From: Thermoflexibacter ruber
GTDB lineage: Bacteria > Bacteroidota > Bacteroidia > Cytophagales > Thermoflexibacteraceae
Length of the DNA stretch: 64,000 nucleotides
Assembly: GCF_900113045.1 (NCBI RefSeq)
Contig: NZ_FONY01000012.1
Span: 62,001 to 126,000, forward strand
Direction of reading: 5' to 3'
Under the pieces are notes generated by a model. The model was not told where the DNA came from and searched no databases. It saw nothing but the letters and a program-made list of their open reading frames with translations. Each line of letters begins with the position of its first letter. Position 1 is the stretch's first letter. Shown here one piece after another: positions 38,970-48,122 of this stretch. The translations under genes and the position numbers were made by a program.

Positions 38970-39398
38970 TTAATCCTGAGCCTTTAATACTGCTGTTTCA
39001 TCATATTTGGCACTTTCCCCTCCAAACCAATAAAGCATCAGCACCCTTGAGTAGCGGAAGTTGAAGGGTATCATTAGGATAGTAGCCACAATAATACTAA
39101 TTACGTACATACGCACACTTGTTTCAAAACCAAAAATATTACTTAAAATATTAATACCTACAGCCACAGTAGTAAAAAGAGCAACACTAATAGCATAGCC
39201 TATATACATAGACCCTACAAAAAAGCCGGGTTCTATTTCAAACTTAAAGTTACAAACAGGGCATCTTTCATTGGTTTGGGCAAACTTAGCAATGTTGAAA
39301 GCACTATGGGGAAACATATCTCCTTGACGGCAGTGTGAGCATTTACACTGAGCAATAGATAAAAGTAGGTTGGGCTTCTTAGCGACATTCTTTTTCAT
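38970..39398 (-). CDS. DUF983 zinc-ribbon membrane protein
   Basis: 142 aa. Two CxxC pairs (CKCSHC near residue 20 and CPVC near 46) suggest a zinc ribbon. Two or three helices follow: one about residues 65-90 (MYIGYAISVALFTTVAVGIN), the others about 97-125. This matches DUF983. The cytoplasmic ribbon plus membrane anchor is typical; the function is unknown. It lies in a same-strand run with the rhodanese-thioredoxin and Nfu genes (15 and 29 bp gaps), which hints at a redox or Fe-S theme. Confidence 0.83.
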   Translation of the reverse strand: MKKNVAKKPNLLLSIAQCKCSHCRQGDMFPHSAFNIAKFAQTNERCPVCNFKFEIEPGFFVGSMYIGYAISVALFTTVAVGINILSNIFGFETSVRMYVISIIVATILMIPFNFRYSRVLMLYWFGGESAKYDETAVLKAQD

Positions 39399-39413
39399 TT
39401 GAAAGTGATATTT

Positions 39414-40115
39414 TTAATTTGTAGCAATGATTTTTTCTAATTCAGCTTTTTCTGTCAAGCCTGTTTTTTGCCAAATTACTTTTCCATTCTTATATATCAG
39501 CAGCAAAGGAATCTCTGTTACATTCAAGGCTTTGACTACAGCTTCATTCTCATCATAGTCTATTTTAAGTAAAGTTAGTTTTTCTTTGTGCGTTTCTGCT
39601 AACGCTGTTACCATAGGTAGCATTTTTTGACAGGGGGCGCACCATTTGGCATTAAAATCCACCAAGACCAGTTTGTCAGTAGCTAATTGTTTGTTAAAGT
39701 CCTCTATGCTCATACCTTGCTTTTTTACCAGAGATTCGTAAGGCTTATTGTTTCCCTTCCAAGCACTCATTCCCCCTTTCATATCGTAAACTTCTTGAAA
39801 ACCTTTGGCTAACAATATCTTAGCGGCTGCTGCACTGCGACCTCCCGACAGGCAATAAACAAAAACAGGCTTGCTTTTGTCTAAACTTTGAATGATGGAT
39901 TCAAACTTATCGTCAGAATAGTCTACATTCAAGGCATTTTTGAGGTGATTAGCTTTGTACTCCTCTGGGGTACGCACATCTAAGAGTTGGGCATTGGCAG
40001 TTTGAGAGAGTTTTTGCTCAAACTCATTCACATCTAACTTGCTTATTTGCTGTCCATTACCCGACTCACAAGCGAATAGGAAGATAGTTAAAATTAAAAA
40101 AGCTAAATTTTTCAT
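39414..40115 (-). CDS. lipoprotein with rhodanese and thioredoxin domains
   Basis: 233 aa. A lipoprotein signal ends at LFAC (Cys16). A rhodanese domain (about 28-125) carries its active Cys in VYCLSGGRSAA, and a thioredoxin domain (about 135-233) has the redox pair WCAPC. It is membrane-anchored in the periplasm. It could move sulfane sulfur and then reduce the resulting persulfide, but that coupling is inferred from the fusion alone. Confidence 0.88.
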   Translation of the reverse strand: MKNLAFLILTIFLFACESGNGQQISKLDVNEFEQKLSQTANAQLLDVRTPEEYKANHLKNALNVDYSDDKFESIIQSLDKSKPVFVYCLSGGRSAAAAKILLAKGFQEVYDMKGGMSAWKGNNKPYESLVKKQGMSIEDFNKQLATDKLVLVDFNAKWCAPCQKMLPMVTALAETHKEKLTLLKIDYDENEAVVKALNVTEIPLLLIYKNGKVIWQKTGLTEKAELEKIIATN

Positions 40116-40144
40116 GGTTATTAAAAATTATACTATAACTCGAT

Positions 40145-40753
40145 TTAAACTCCTTCAGCAATTACCTCCTTTACTTCGGGCACCATACGTCTGAGTAAGT
40201 TCTCGATGCCTGCTTTGAGGGTAATCGTAGAGGAAGGACAGCCACTACAAGAGCCTTGCAATAGCACTTTTACACTTCCTGTATGTTCATCAAAAGAATG
40301 AAACATGATAGCCCCTCCGTCGCCTTCTACCGCAGGTCTAATGTATTCTTCTAAAATGTCTTTGATTTGGCGAACCGTAACCGAATCATTATCAGTCCCT
40401 ATTTTTAAAGGCTCATCATCTTCGTCTTGTCCTAATAAGACTTCTCCTCCCTCATCTATGTATTTTTTAATATATGATTTAAGTTCGCTTAAAATCTCTT
40501 CCCATTCTATACCTTCATCTTTGGTAATAGTAATAAAATTTTTAGTGATAAAAACACGCTTTACATAACCAAAGCCAAAAAGAGCCTCTGCCAAAGGAGA
40601 GTCTGCGGTGGCACTTACATCTGCATAATCCCTAATTAGGTTTTCGTCTTTGGAGAGCATGAAATTCATGACAAATTTCATAGAGTTGGGGTTGGGGACA
40701 CGCTCAGTGTAGATATTGACTTGTCGTTTATATAATTGGTTTCTGTCGTACAT
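40145..40753 (-). CDS. NifU/Nfu family iron-sulfur carrier
   Basis: 202 aa. An N-terminal Nfu_N domain (about 12-100; TERVPNPNSMKFVMN) is followed by a NifU C-domain (about 125-200) with the cluster-binding CSGCPSS motif. It accepts and delivers [4Fe-4S] clusters to apo-enzymes in the cytoplasm. The N-domain carries an unusually acidic segment (QDEDDEPLKIG) before the C-domain. Confidence 0.92.
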   Translation of the reverse strand: MYDRNQLYKRQVNIYTERVPNPNSMKFVMNFMLSKDENLIRDYADVSATADSPLAEALFGFGYVKRVFITKNFITITKDEGIEWEEILSELKSYIKKYIDEGGEVLLGQDEDDEPLKIGTDNDSVTVRQIKDILEEYIRPAVEGDGGAIMFHSFDEHTGSVKVLLQGSCSGCPSSTITLKAGIENLLRRMVPEVKEVIAEGV

Positions 40754-40879
40754 ACGCTTTGATGTTTGAAATTTTGCAAAATTAGGACATCTTTTTCTAA
40801 AATGTCTTATTTATTGCTTAAACCAATTTTTTTTGAAAGTAGTTTGTGAAGTAGAAAATATTTAAAGCGATATGAAAGC

Positions 40880-40904
40880 CCTCAGAATTTATAAAATTCT
40901 GAGG
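40880..40904. terminator. terminator-like hairpin
   Basis: CCTCAGAATTT (40880-40890), loop ATA, AAATTCTGAGG (40894-40904): a perfect 11-bp stem. It lies 85 bp downstream of the end of the barrel gene (minus strand) and upstream of the nfu gene. The better T run is on the plus side, so it may work both ways. Confidence 0.7.
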
Positions 40905-40988
40905 ATTTTTCTTAATTATTAACAATGAGCTTTTGTAAAAAATGTATAGAATAGCTTAAAAAATCCTATCTTAGGCAATAAATTTTAC

Positions 40989-41909
40989 TTATCTCATTCT
41001 TTCAGAAAGCAATACACCAAAGGAAAAACCTGCGGTAAATCCTGAGAAATTTACTCGGATAGGCACATCAGTAATTTTAAAATTGTCAATAATATCGCCG
41101 TCTTCGTATTGGTAAGCATATTTCCAACGTTTTTCAGGGTCAGATAGTTGGAAATTGTAGCCTGCATGTATGCCAAACTTAAACTTTCTGTAACGATAAT
41201 CCAACCCTACTACGCCTTGAGTAGAGAACGACCCACGCCATATATCAAGATGATTATGCCACTTATCTGAATGGATAAAATTTTCTATAAAAGTGCTATA
41301 AGGAATCTGCTCCTCCTGATGCCCAATAAACCTATGCCATGCCTGCTGAGGGATAGGCAGATTTTCGCCATTTTTCTCAATCCTCATATTTATATGGTTG
41401 GCTTGCAGTTTGCCCATGACATATAAGCGTAGGTGCTTGCTCATAATCAGATTAGAGCCTATATGTCCACTAACTTGAAAAATGCTGTTTACTTTGTGTT
41501 GAATCTGCTCATAGTTGGCAGATGGGTAAGAGGGCATGGCGAACCCCATAGCCCAATCAGCACCGACAAAAAAGTTCTTTCCCATGTAATCATAGCCCAT
41601 GACTTGCCAAGAAAAAAACTGTGGAGAAGCAAGCGAAGCAAGCACATTGCCCTCGCCTGCACTTAGAGATATTTCTTGGAGAGCCAAGGAATTTACGGCA
41701 TTAAAACCTGCAATATGGTAAATGTGCTTTACGTCTTTCCAATGATTGATAGGTTTAAAAACAAATTCAGTGGTATCACAGATACATTCACAACAGCACC
41801 CATGTTTATATTTGGGTTTTGGAACGGCAAGCTCTTGCTGGGCAAGCAAGGAATGAACAGAAGGTATGCTCAAGAAAATAAGTATTCCAATGGCAATAAT
41901 CTTTCTCAT
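40989..41909 (-). CDS. exported outer-membrane barrel-like protein with a Cys cluster
   Basis: 306 aa from the Met at 41909 (MRKIIAIGILIFLSIPSVHS; cleavage near LLAQ). A Met at 41930 is also possible; a start at 42044 would precede the likely promoter (-7 at 41982-41989) and is rejected. Right after the signal is a Cys cluster CCCECIC (residues 38-44). The rest alternates beta strands and turns, ending FSFGVLLSE, and looks like an outer-membrane barrel. I do not recognise the family. The cluster could bind metal. Confidence 0.65.
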   Translation of the reverse strand: MRKIIAIGILIFLSIPSVHSLLAQQELAVPKPKYKHGCCCECICDTTEFVFKPINHWKDVKHIYHIAGFNAVNSLALQEISLSAGEGNVLASLASPQFFSWQVMGYDYMGKNFFVGADWAMGFAMPSYPSANYEQIQHKVNSIFQVSGHIGSNLIMSKHLRLYVMGKLQANHINMRIEKNGENLPIPQQAWHRFIGHQEEQIPYSTFIENFIHSDKWHNHLDIWRGSFSTQGVVGLDYRYRKFKFGIHAGYNFQLSDPEKRWKYAYQYEDGDIIDNFKITDVPIRVNFSGFTAGFSFGVLLSERMR

Positions 41910-41981
41910 AAGTATTACTATATTTTTCATCAAAGACAGCTTTTTTACCCCAGAGTTGCTAAAAGTCCAAATAAATTCGTG

Positions 41982-42017
41982 CAAAAATAAATTTATGATA
42001 CCACTTATTTTGCCAAA
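41982..42017 (-). promoter_or_regulatory. candidate promoter of the Cys-cluster barrel gene
   Basis: Minus strand: TTTG (42017-42014), a 24-bp spacer, TATTTTTG (41989-41982). The spacer is slightly long. It places the start of transcription near 41975, supporting the short start codon. Confidence 0.35.
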
Positions 42018-42033
42018 GTTGAATGAGGAGCAA

Positions 42034-42915
42034 CTATACATCACAAATCTTTACCCCTTGGGCAAGCGAGGCTAATTTATCCTCTTTTTTAGGGATAAAC
42101 TCCTGAGCCACAAAGCCTTTAAAACCCGTTTCTGCAATAGCTTTCATAATGGCAGGGTAGTACAACTCTTGGCTTTCGTCTATCTCGTTGCGACCCGGTA
42201 CGCCTCCTGTATGATAGTGAGCAATGTACTGCTGGCTTTCCCTGATAGTGCGAATTACGTCGCCTTCCATGATTTGCATGTGGTAAATGTCGTAAAGCAA
42301 TTTAAAACGCTCCGAGCCAACTGCCTTGCAAAGTTCTACTCCCCACGCTGTATGGTCGCATTGGTAGTCTTTGTGGTCTATTTTACTGTTGAGCAGTTCC
42401 ATGACTATCGTTACTTTTTTAGACTCAGCTAAGTTCATGATTTTTTTCAAACCTTCTGCACAGTTTTTTATGCCCTGCTCGTCGTCAAGACCTTCACGGT
42501 TTCCTGAAAAACAAATCAAATTGGTAAAACCTGCCTTAGCAGTTTCATTAATGAGGTAATCGTACAATTTGATAAGTCCTTCGTGGTTTTCTATGCGATT
42601 CCAACCTTTGGGGATACCATAACCGTCGCGAATGCCCGATACCATAGCACAGGTAAGGTCATATTTTTTTACCGTAGCAAATTCCTCTGGATTGAGCAGT
42701 TCAATAGATTGCAAGCCGATTTTCTTTGCCGCCTTGCAAAGGTCATCTAAGGGAATACTATTGTAGCACCAACGGCAAACAGAGTGATTGATTTTTCCTT
42801 TCATATTTTTTTCTAATTGATTTTCAGATGCTAATACTCTGTTAGCTAATGAATGAGTGGCTATCCCTACTACTGCTCCGCCTGCAATTTTTTTCAAAGT
42901 TTCTCTTCTTTTCAT
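42034..42915 (-). CDS. Tat-exported sugar-phosphate isomerase/epimerase-like TIM barrel
   Basis: 293 aa. The N-terminus has a twin-arginine-type signal (MKRRETLKKIAGGAVVG), followed by a xylose-isomerase-like TIM barrel resembling hydroxypyruvate isomerases: IELLNPEEF, then VMELLNSKIDHKDYQCD with metal-site Glu, LLYDIYHMQIMEGD and HYHTGGVPGRNEID, ending with the second metal Glu in FVAQEF. It acts in the periplasm or as a lipid-face enzyme; the true substrate is unknown. Confidence 0.87.
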   Translation of the reverse strand: MKRRETLKKIAGGAVVGIATHSLANRVLASENQLEKNMKGKINHSVCRWCYNSIPLDDLCKAAKKIGLQSIELLNPEEFATVKKYDLTCAMVSGIRDGYGIPKGWNRIENHEGLIKLYDYLINETAKAGFTNLICFSGNREGLDDEQGIKNCAEGLKKIMNLAESKKVTIVMELLNSKIDHKDYQCDHTAWGVELCKAVGSERFKLLYDIYHMQIMEGDVIRTIRESQQYIAHYHTGGVPGRNEIDESQELYYPAIMKAIAETGFKGFVAQEFIPKKEDKLASLAQGVKICDV

Positions 42916-43025
42916 ATTTCTAAAAAATTTGGATATAAAATAATGTTTTAAAAATAGTCATTTCCCATCAAAAATTTACCAAAAATCCGTTGTAAATTCC
43001 ATAGCATAACAAAATATTTACACTT

Positions 43026-43068
43026 AATACGTTTGCAGTAACATTTTCAATACGTTAGCATAACATTG
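43026..43068. repeat. imperfect direct repeats upstream of the LpxH-like gene
   Basis: AATACGTTTGCAGTAACATT (43026-43045) recurs as AATACGTTAGCATAACATT (43049-43067), 23 bp later, with one substitution and one gap. The pair lies 20-40 bp before a weak -7-like GTACTTTG (43086-43093). It may be a tandem regulator site. Confidence 0.4.
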
Positions 43069-43121
43069 AATTTACAATCATTGTCGTACTTTGTAAAAAT
43101 TTTATTTACACATAGTTAAGC

Positions 43122-43958
43122 GTGATGAATAACGAAAAAGTACGAAAAAGAAAGCCTGAGATTGTAGTAATTTCAGATGTCCACTTAGGAACTTTTGGGT
43201 GCAGAGCAGAGGAATTGTTAGATTACTTGCGTAGCATCAAACCTAAAATGTTGATTTTGAACGGAGATATTATTGATATTTGGCGGTTTAGTCGCAGGTA
43301 TTGGGGCAAAGCACACAACGAGATTATTAGAAGGATATTGAAACTGATGATTAAAGGGACGCAGGTATATTACATCACAGGCAATCACGATGAGCTATTG
43401 AGGAGATTTCCTGAATTTCATGCAGGCAACTTTCATTTAGTCAATAAGTTAGTTTTAAACGTAGATGGGAAAAAAGTTTGGCTATTTCATGGCGATATTT
43501 TTGATGTAAGTATTACCCATGCCAAATGGTTGGCGAAGTTAGGCTCTATTGGTTACGATTTGTTGATAATGATGAATTCATTTTGTAACTTTTTCTTAAC
43601 ATGGTTTGGCTATCATAAAATGTCTTTTTCCAAAAAAATCAAAAATAGTGTAAAAGGAGCAATCAAGTATATCAGTGATTTTGAGCAAGTTGCGGCGGAA
43701 TTGGCTATAGATAGGCAATATGATTACTTGGCTTGTGGGCATATCCACCAACCTGTAATTAGGGACATCAGCAATCATAAAGGAGAAGTAACGTATTTGA
43801 ACTCAGGAGATTGGGTAGAGAACATGACTTCTTTGGAATATGAAAAAGGAGAGTGGAAAATTTTTCAATACGAGTATAAGAAGAAACAGCAAGTGGCTGA
43901 TACTACTCCTGTACCAGTACAGGTGGAGATTAGAGAACAAGAAATGGTTGCCGCTTAG
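43122..43958 (+). CDS. LpxH-like metallophosphoesterase
   Basis: 278 aa calcineurin-like phosphoesterase of the UDP-2,3-diacylglucosamine diphosphatase type. Metal-ligand motifs in order: SDVHLGTFG, NGDIIDIW, ITGNHDE, FHGDIFD and CGHIHQP. It would make lipid X in lipid A synthesis; related Bacteroidota enzymes are annotated this way, although the substrate may vary. It is followed 21 bp later by a glycosyltransferase gene, probably in one operon. Confidence 0.87.
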   Translation: MMNNEKVRKRKPEIVVISDVHLGTFGCRAEELLDYLRSIKPKMLILNGDIIDIWRFSRRYWGKAHNEIIRRILKLMIKGTQVYYITGNHDELLRRFPEFHAGNFHLVNKLVLNVDGKKVWLFHGDIFDVSITHAKWLAKLGSIGYDLLIMMNSFCNFFLTWFGYHKMSFSKKIKNSVKGAIKYISDFEQVAAELAIDRQYDYLACGHIHQPVIRDISNHKGEVTYLNSGDWVENMTSLEYEKGEWKIFQYEYKKKQQVADTTPVPVQVEIREQEMVAA

Positions 43959-43979
43959 TTTTTTTAGGACTTTTCATTT

Positions 43980-45029
43980 ATGAAAATATTATACGCTATA
44001 CAGGCTACGGGAAACGGGCATTTGAGTAGAGCAAGAGAGATTATACCCCATCTACAACAGTTGGGGGAATTGGATTTGTTTGTAAGTGGAGATAATGCCA
44101 ATGTAACTCTGCCTTACCCTGTTAAGTATAGGAGCAAAGGTTTTAGCATCTACTATAACCGTACAGGTGGTCTGGATTACTTAAAAACATTCAGAAACAC
44201 CAAAACACAAAGGCTCATCAAAGAGGTAAGAGATTTCCCTATAGAGCAGTACGATTTGGTAATCAATGACTTTGAGTTTATTTCTGCCTATGCTGCTCGC
44301 CTCAAACACAAGGAAATCGTTGGTTTTGGGCACCAAGTAGCTTTTCATTCTACAGCTACCCCTCGCCCTAAACGGAAAAGCTATTTTGGAGAATTGGTAC
44401 TAAAGCACTATGCCCCTTGCCATTATGGCTTAGGTTTGCATTTTGACGAGTTTGATGATTTTATCAAAAAACCCATCATTAGAAGTGAGGTCAGGAATTT
44501 AGATGTAAAAGAGCTGGGGCATTACACTGTTTATTTAGGGCATTACGAAGACAAAGAAGTTATCAAATACCTCAAAAAAGTAAAAGATGCGGAGTTCCAC
44601 CTCTTTTCAAAGTCAGCAAAAGAAATAGATAAGTATAAGAATATCAAAATTTTACCTATCAATAACGAACTTTACTTGGAAAGTTTGGCAGGTTGCGAAG
44701 GACTAATTACAGGAGCGGGATTTGAAGCTCCTGCGGAAGCCATGTTTTTAGGAAAAAAAGTCATGGCTCTGCCCATTCGGGGGCAGTACGAACAACTCTG
44801 CAATGCTAAGGCTTTGAAAGAGATAGGGATTACCGTAGTAAAGAAAATAAATGAGAAATTTCCTTTAAAACTTCACAATTGGATTCAAAACGTAAAACCC
44901 CTACAAATAGCTTATCCTGACCAAACAGAGGAGTTAGTCAGTCAAATTTTCACTAACAAAGAGCATCTTAAAAAGCTAAGGTCAAATAGAAAGCGAAAAA
45001 GTATTTTTCGTTGGCTTTTAAGTACATAG
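43980..45029 (+). CDS. GT-B fold glycosyltransferase family protein
   Basis: 349 aa of the MJ1255/UDP-GlcNAc transferase-like family. It has the N-terminal YAIQATGNGHLSRA (GNGH glycine loop) and the C-terminal donor-site GLITGAGFEAPAEAMFLGKKVMALPIRGQYEQ. It transfers a sugar at the cytoplasmic face of the membrane. Pairing with the LpxH-like gene points to lipid A/glycolipid work, by inference. Bases 45030-45111 after it hold nothing I can identify. Confidence 0.84.
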   Translation: MKILYAIQATGNGHLSRAREIIPHLQQLGELDLFVSGDNANVTLPYPVKYRSKGFSIYYNRTGGLDYLKTFRNTKTQRLIKEVRDFPIEQYDLVINDFEFISAYAARLKHKEIVGFGHQVAFHSTATPRPKRKSYFGELVLKHYAPCHYGLGLHFDEFDDFIKKPIIRSEVRNLDVKELGHYTVYLGHYEDKEVIKYLKKVKDAEFHLFSKSAKEIDKYKNIKILPINNELYLESLAGCEGLITGAGFEAPAEAMFLGKKVMALPIRGQYEQLCNAKALKEIGITVVKKINEKFPLKLHNWIQNVKPLQIAYPDQTEELVSQIFTNKEHLKKLRSNRKRKSIFRWLLST

Positions 45030-45111
45030 ACAAATATAAAATCGCATTATTGCATTTTTACCTACTCATTGCTTGCATAGGCTAAGTTTCTTGGTCTATT
45101 TCATCTGCTGG

Positions 45112-45143
45112 TTGATAAAATCTGTTTTTTTCTTGTACTTTTG
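45112..45143 (+). promoter_or_regulatory. candidate promoter
   Basis: TTG (45112-45114), 21-bp spacer, TACTTTTG (45136-45143), matching the Bacteroidota pattern. It would serve the gene at 45283 with a leader of about 130 nt. Confidence 0.4.
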
Positions 45144-45282
45144 TAGGCTTTTGTTCTCACTAAGCAAATTTTCATAAGGTTCATTTTCTTGCAAATCTAT
45201 GAAAATCAGAAATAATTTGTATATTAGTGCGTTATGAAAGAAATTTACTATTTATTTATATTGAACCTAAAAATTACCCCTC

Positions 45283-46482
45283 ATGCAAAATAAAATTCTT
45301 GTCGTTTCTGTTCCCTTATTTTTGACGATTTCTCTTGCCTTTGCCCAATACGAAGCCGTAGTTTTCGATTACCAACACGCTTATTTCAACAATGGACAGC
45401 CTCTCAAAGCGGAAAGTTATTTGCTATTTTCAGGAGCTATCCGAAGCCAAGTAGAGCGAGTAGAAATTTCCATTTTTAGAGCAAGGAGCAAGCATGAAAA
45501 ACCACTTTATCACAATACTTGGAAAAGAATGTATGGAAATGCAGAAGGTACGTTTTCAATGACTTGCAACTACAAATTGCGAGGGAATGCCGAATATGAC
45601 CTTGTATTTGATTATTTTCGTCCTATTTCAGATGCAGAGAAAGACAAACTGCGCACCTCGCTCCAAGAAGCTTTAGATAGCTACCTCCAAGAGGCTTTTA
45701 CCTCTTCTGGTCGCAAAGTCAAACTCTTGATTTCAAAAAAATTAGTCATCAATGACCTCAACAGAATAGTTGAGGAAGGCTTAGCTGACTACCGCAATGA
45801 TAGCGAAACTACTTTCAAAGGGTTTAGTGATATTCTCAAAAGAGCATTGAAAAATCTATCTGGACGCAGACTCAGAGATAGCGAAGCGGCACATCTCAAC
45901 GATGACAATAGTAATCGAAAAGAAAACAAGATGGAAGGCAGGGCAAAACTGTATGAAAATCGCTTAGGAGATGTGAAAAAGTTGGCATACAAAGAGTTAG
46001 AGCAGGTATTGGGTACGCACTTGCTCATCAAAGAGGACACTCGTAGCGTATCAGATTACCCAACTACAAGCACCATTCACGTACTTTCAGTCAATGCAGG
46101 CTATGGAGCAGTCTATTTGGAAGGAGATACCCAAGACCTTACTTATGCTACTTCGCCTTATATTGGCTTATCTTTCCCTTTGGGGAATAGTGCTTTTTCA
46201 AGCCGATTCTGGACAAACTCTGCCATTTCTTTAGGCACTTTTACCAATAACTTCAAAGATGCCAATGGCAATGAGATTTCAGGTCCTATCTTTGGCAGAC
46301 CCTATTACTTAGGTTATGGCTATCGCCTTTTCAGGTTTGTCAGATTCAATGCAGGAGCAGTATTTTTAGAAGACAAACTCCCCTCCAGCACTTCTTTTCT
46401 CAATTCTGTTCAGATTAAACCCTTTGTGGGAATCAGTGCAGAAATCAACCTTTGGCTTGGTTTAGGAGATAAAAAAAGATGA
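45283..46482 (+). CDS. exported protein with possible C-terminal barrel, unknown function
   Basis: 399 aa. Signal peptide at 1-21 (cleavage near AFAQ). The first 110 residues are beta-rich (a likely jelly-roll-type domain), the middle (about 115-265) is strongly basic and helical with many Arg/Lys, and the last 130 residues alternate strands and glycine turns like part of an outer-membrane barrel (YIGLSFPLGNS, YYLGYGYRLFRF). I do not recognise the family. Its end is 12 bp from the convergent GH144-like gene, without a hairpin between. Confidence 0.68.
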   Translation: MQNKILVVSVPLFLTISLAFAQYEAVVFDYQHAYFNNGQPLKAESYLLFSGAIRSQVERVEISIFRARSKHEKPLYHNTWKRMYGNAEGTFSMTCNYKLRGNAEYDLVFDYFRPISDAEKDKLRTSLQEALDSYLQEAFTSSGRKVKLLISKKLVINDLNRIVEEGLADYRNDSETTFKGFSDILKRALKNLSGRRLRDSEAAHLNDDNSNRKENKMEGRAKLYENRLGDVKKLAYKELEQVLGTHLLIKEDTRSVSDYPTTSTIHVLSVNAGYGAVYLEGDTQDLTYATSPYIGLSFPLGNSAFSSRFWTNSAISLGTFTNNFKDANGNEISGPIFGRPYYLGYGYRLFRFVRFNAGAVFLEDKLPSSTSFLNSVQIKPFVGISAEINLWLGLGDKKR

Positions 46483-46494
46483 AAAGGAAACTTA

Positions 46495-48096
46495 TTATCT
46501 AAGCCCAACCACTATTTTCTCTTCTTTTTTACCTTGCTTTAAAATAACCGTATATTCTCCTCCATTCGCGAGAAAACTAACTTGGTTTGCTCCTTGTGGA
46601 AAAGTCTGATTTTTAGCCAAAGATTGGACTACTTTCCCATTAGCATCTATCAAATCTATATTCACTGTTTCATTCCCATTTACATAAAAATCAAATAAAT
46701 ACACGCCTTCGTCAGGGTGTTTCATCAAGTCGACTTTACCTGTATTTTTTTCAGGAATATACATATAAAACCCTGTAGGGTAGTTCGGTTTTTTTATGCC
46801 CAATTTGGGCAAGGCTGACTGAATCTCTGAGATTTGTTCACCGATTTTCCAAAGCAAACCTGAGCGATAGTTTTCTATCATAATCACGATAGGTCCTTGG
46901 TCTATGGCTAAATATTGGTTAGAATACCAATTTTTGCTTTGGTTATACGCATCATAAAAGCCATATTCTCCAAATAGGCGATTCCCTTGGCGGCGGTAGA
47001 GGTGCATCAGCACTTGCATAGAATAATAAGGGGTATAAGGAAAAGAGGATAAAGCAGCTGTAGGAGATATAGTACCATTGTCTTCCGTAGGCTGATGCGC
47101 TCCGTAAAATATGTGATTATCGCTGGCAGTTAGTCCCCAATTTTCCTCAGAATAGCCAAACTCTTTGGGTGCTTTTTCTAAGCAATAGGCACGGTTGATA
47201 AGGGTATGTTTCACTACTAACTCCCAATAGTTGGTGTGTTCGTCTTGCATTTGTCTTGGGTCAAGACTTAAATACGAATAATGCTCAAAAAATAAAGGAC
47301 CGCCCCAATCAAAGCCTAAAGGTAATTTGTATCCTAAAAATTCCTTTCCATTGACAAAGTGCCAAGCCTCGTGCTTTTTCCAAGTTTTATCATATACTTC
47401 ATAGGTGATTGGATAGGTGGGAGATGCCATTGCCAAAATATAGGTAATGAAACACTCATTGTAACCTCCAATAGGGTGGTTCATTTTCCACTCGTGCTTA
47501 GGCGACCAATGCCAATGCAGTAATCCATTACGGACATACCAATTCCATTCTACCGATTCCCAAAGCTTTGTAATCTTTTCTCTTAATATTTTTTCTTCCC
47601 AATTTTCTCCACTGAAAAATGCTCGGGCAACTAACAAACCATTTATCAAATAAGCAGTTTCTACCAAATCTCCTCCGTCATCGTATTGGCTAAAAGGGAT
47701 AGCTTTCCCCGTTCTCCCATCAAGCCAGTGCGACCAAGCCCCGTGAAATCGGTCTGCCTTTTCTAAAAAATTGACCATTTTTAGTAAGCGATTCACGGCA
47801 TCTTGTCGAGTAATCCATTGGCGGTAAGTCCCTACAACTATGCACATTATCCCAAATCCTGTGCCTCCACTCGTTACTACATTGGGGGTAGCGGTACGCT
47901 CAGGAATCAAACCTGAAATAGGGTGAGCAAAATCCCAAAAATAGCGGAAGGTTTTTTCCTGTACCGTATTGAGATATTCGCTACTTTCGGTTACTGTTTT
48001 AAAAGGAGCGACTTGCTGAGAAAAAACCCTGCTCGAGAACAGTAAAGCCAATAAAGTGCTTTTTATCAGGCATTTGTAAAAAATTTTCATTTTCAT
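46495..48096 (-). CDS. GH144-type (glucoamylase-like) glucan hydrolase, exported
   Basis: 533 aa. Signal peptide (cleavage near VFSQQ), then an alpha/alpha-barrel of the Glycoamylase family (about 40-440): FRYFWDFAHPISGLIPER, TSGGTGFGIMCIV, WSHWLDG, the NGLLHWHWSPKHEWKMNHPIGGYNE block and WGLTASDNH. GH144 members act as endo-beta-1,2-glucanases. The last 95 residues are a beta-rich module (VYLFDFYVNGNETVNIDLIDANGK) that may bind sugar or serve as a sorting domain. Gene 27 bp downstream of the oxidoreductase gene on the same strand. Confidence 0.84.
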   Translation of the reverse strand: MKMKIFYKCLIKSTLLALLFSSRVFSQQVAPFKTVTESSEYLNTVQEKTFRYFWDFAHPISGLIPERTATPNVVTSGGTGFGIMCIVVGTYRQWITRQDAVNRLLKMVNFLEKADRFHGAWSHWLDGRTGKAIPFSQYDDGGDLVETAYLINGLLVARAFFSGENWEEKILREKITKLWESVEWNWYVRNGLLHWHWSPKHEWKMNHPIGGYNECFITYILAMASPTYPITYEVYDKTWKKHEAWHFVNGKEFLGYKLPLGFDWGGPLFFEHYSYLSLDPRQMQDEHTNYWELVVKHTLINRAYCLEKAPKEFGYSEENWGLTASDNHIFYGAHQPTEDNGTISPTAALSSFPYTPYYSMQVLMHLYRRQGNRLFGEYGFYDAYNQSKNWYSNQYLAIDQGPIVIMIENYRSGLLWKIGEQISEIQSALPKLGIKKPNYPTGFYMYIPEKNTGKVDLMKHPDEGVYLFDFYVNGNETVNIDLIDANGKVVQSLAKNQTFPQGANQVSFLANGGEYTVILKQGKKEEKIVVGLR

Positions 48097-48122
48097 TTAT
48101 GTTTTATGCTAATTAACCCAAA

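Noticed and set aside
41910-42044. N-terminal extension of the Cys-cluster barrel protein
   Set aside because: It spans the candidate promoter and overlaps the end of the upstream gene. The Met at 41909 starts a clean signal peptide.
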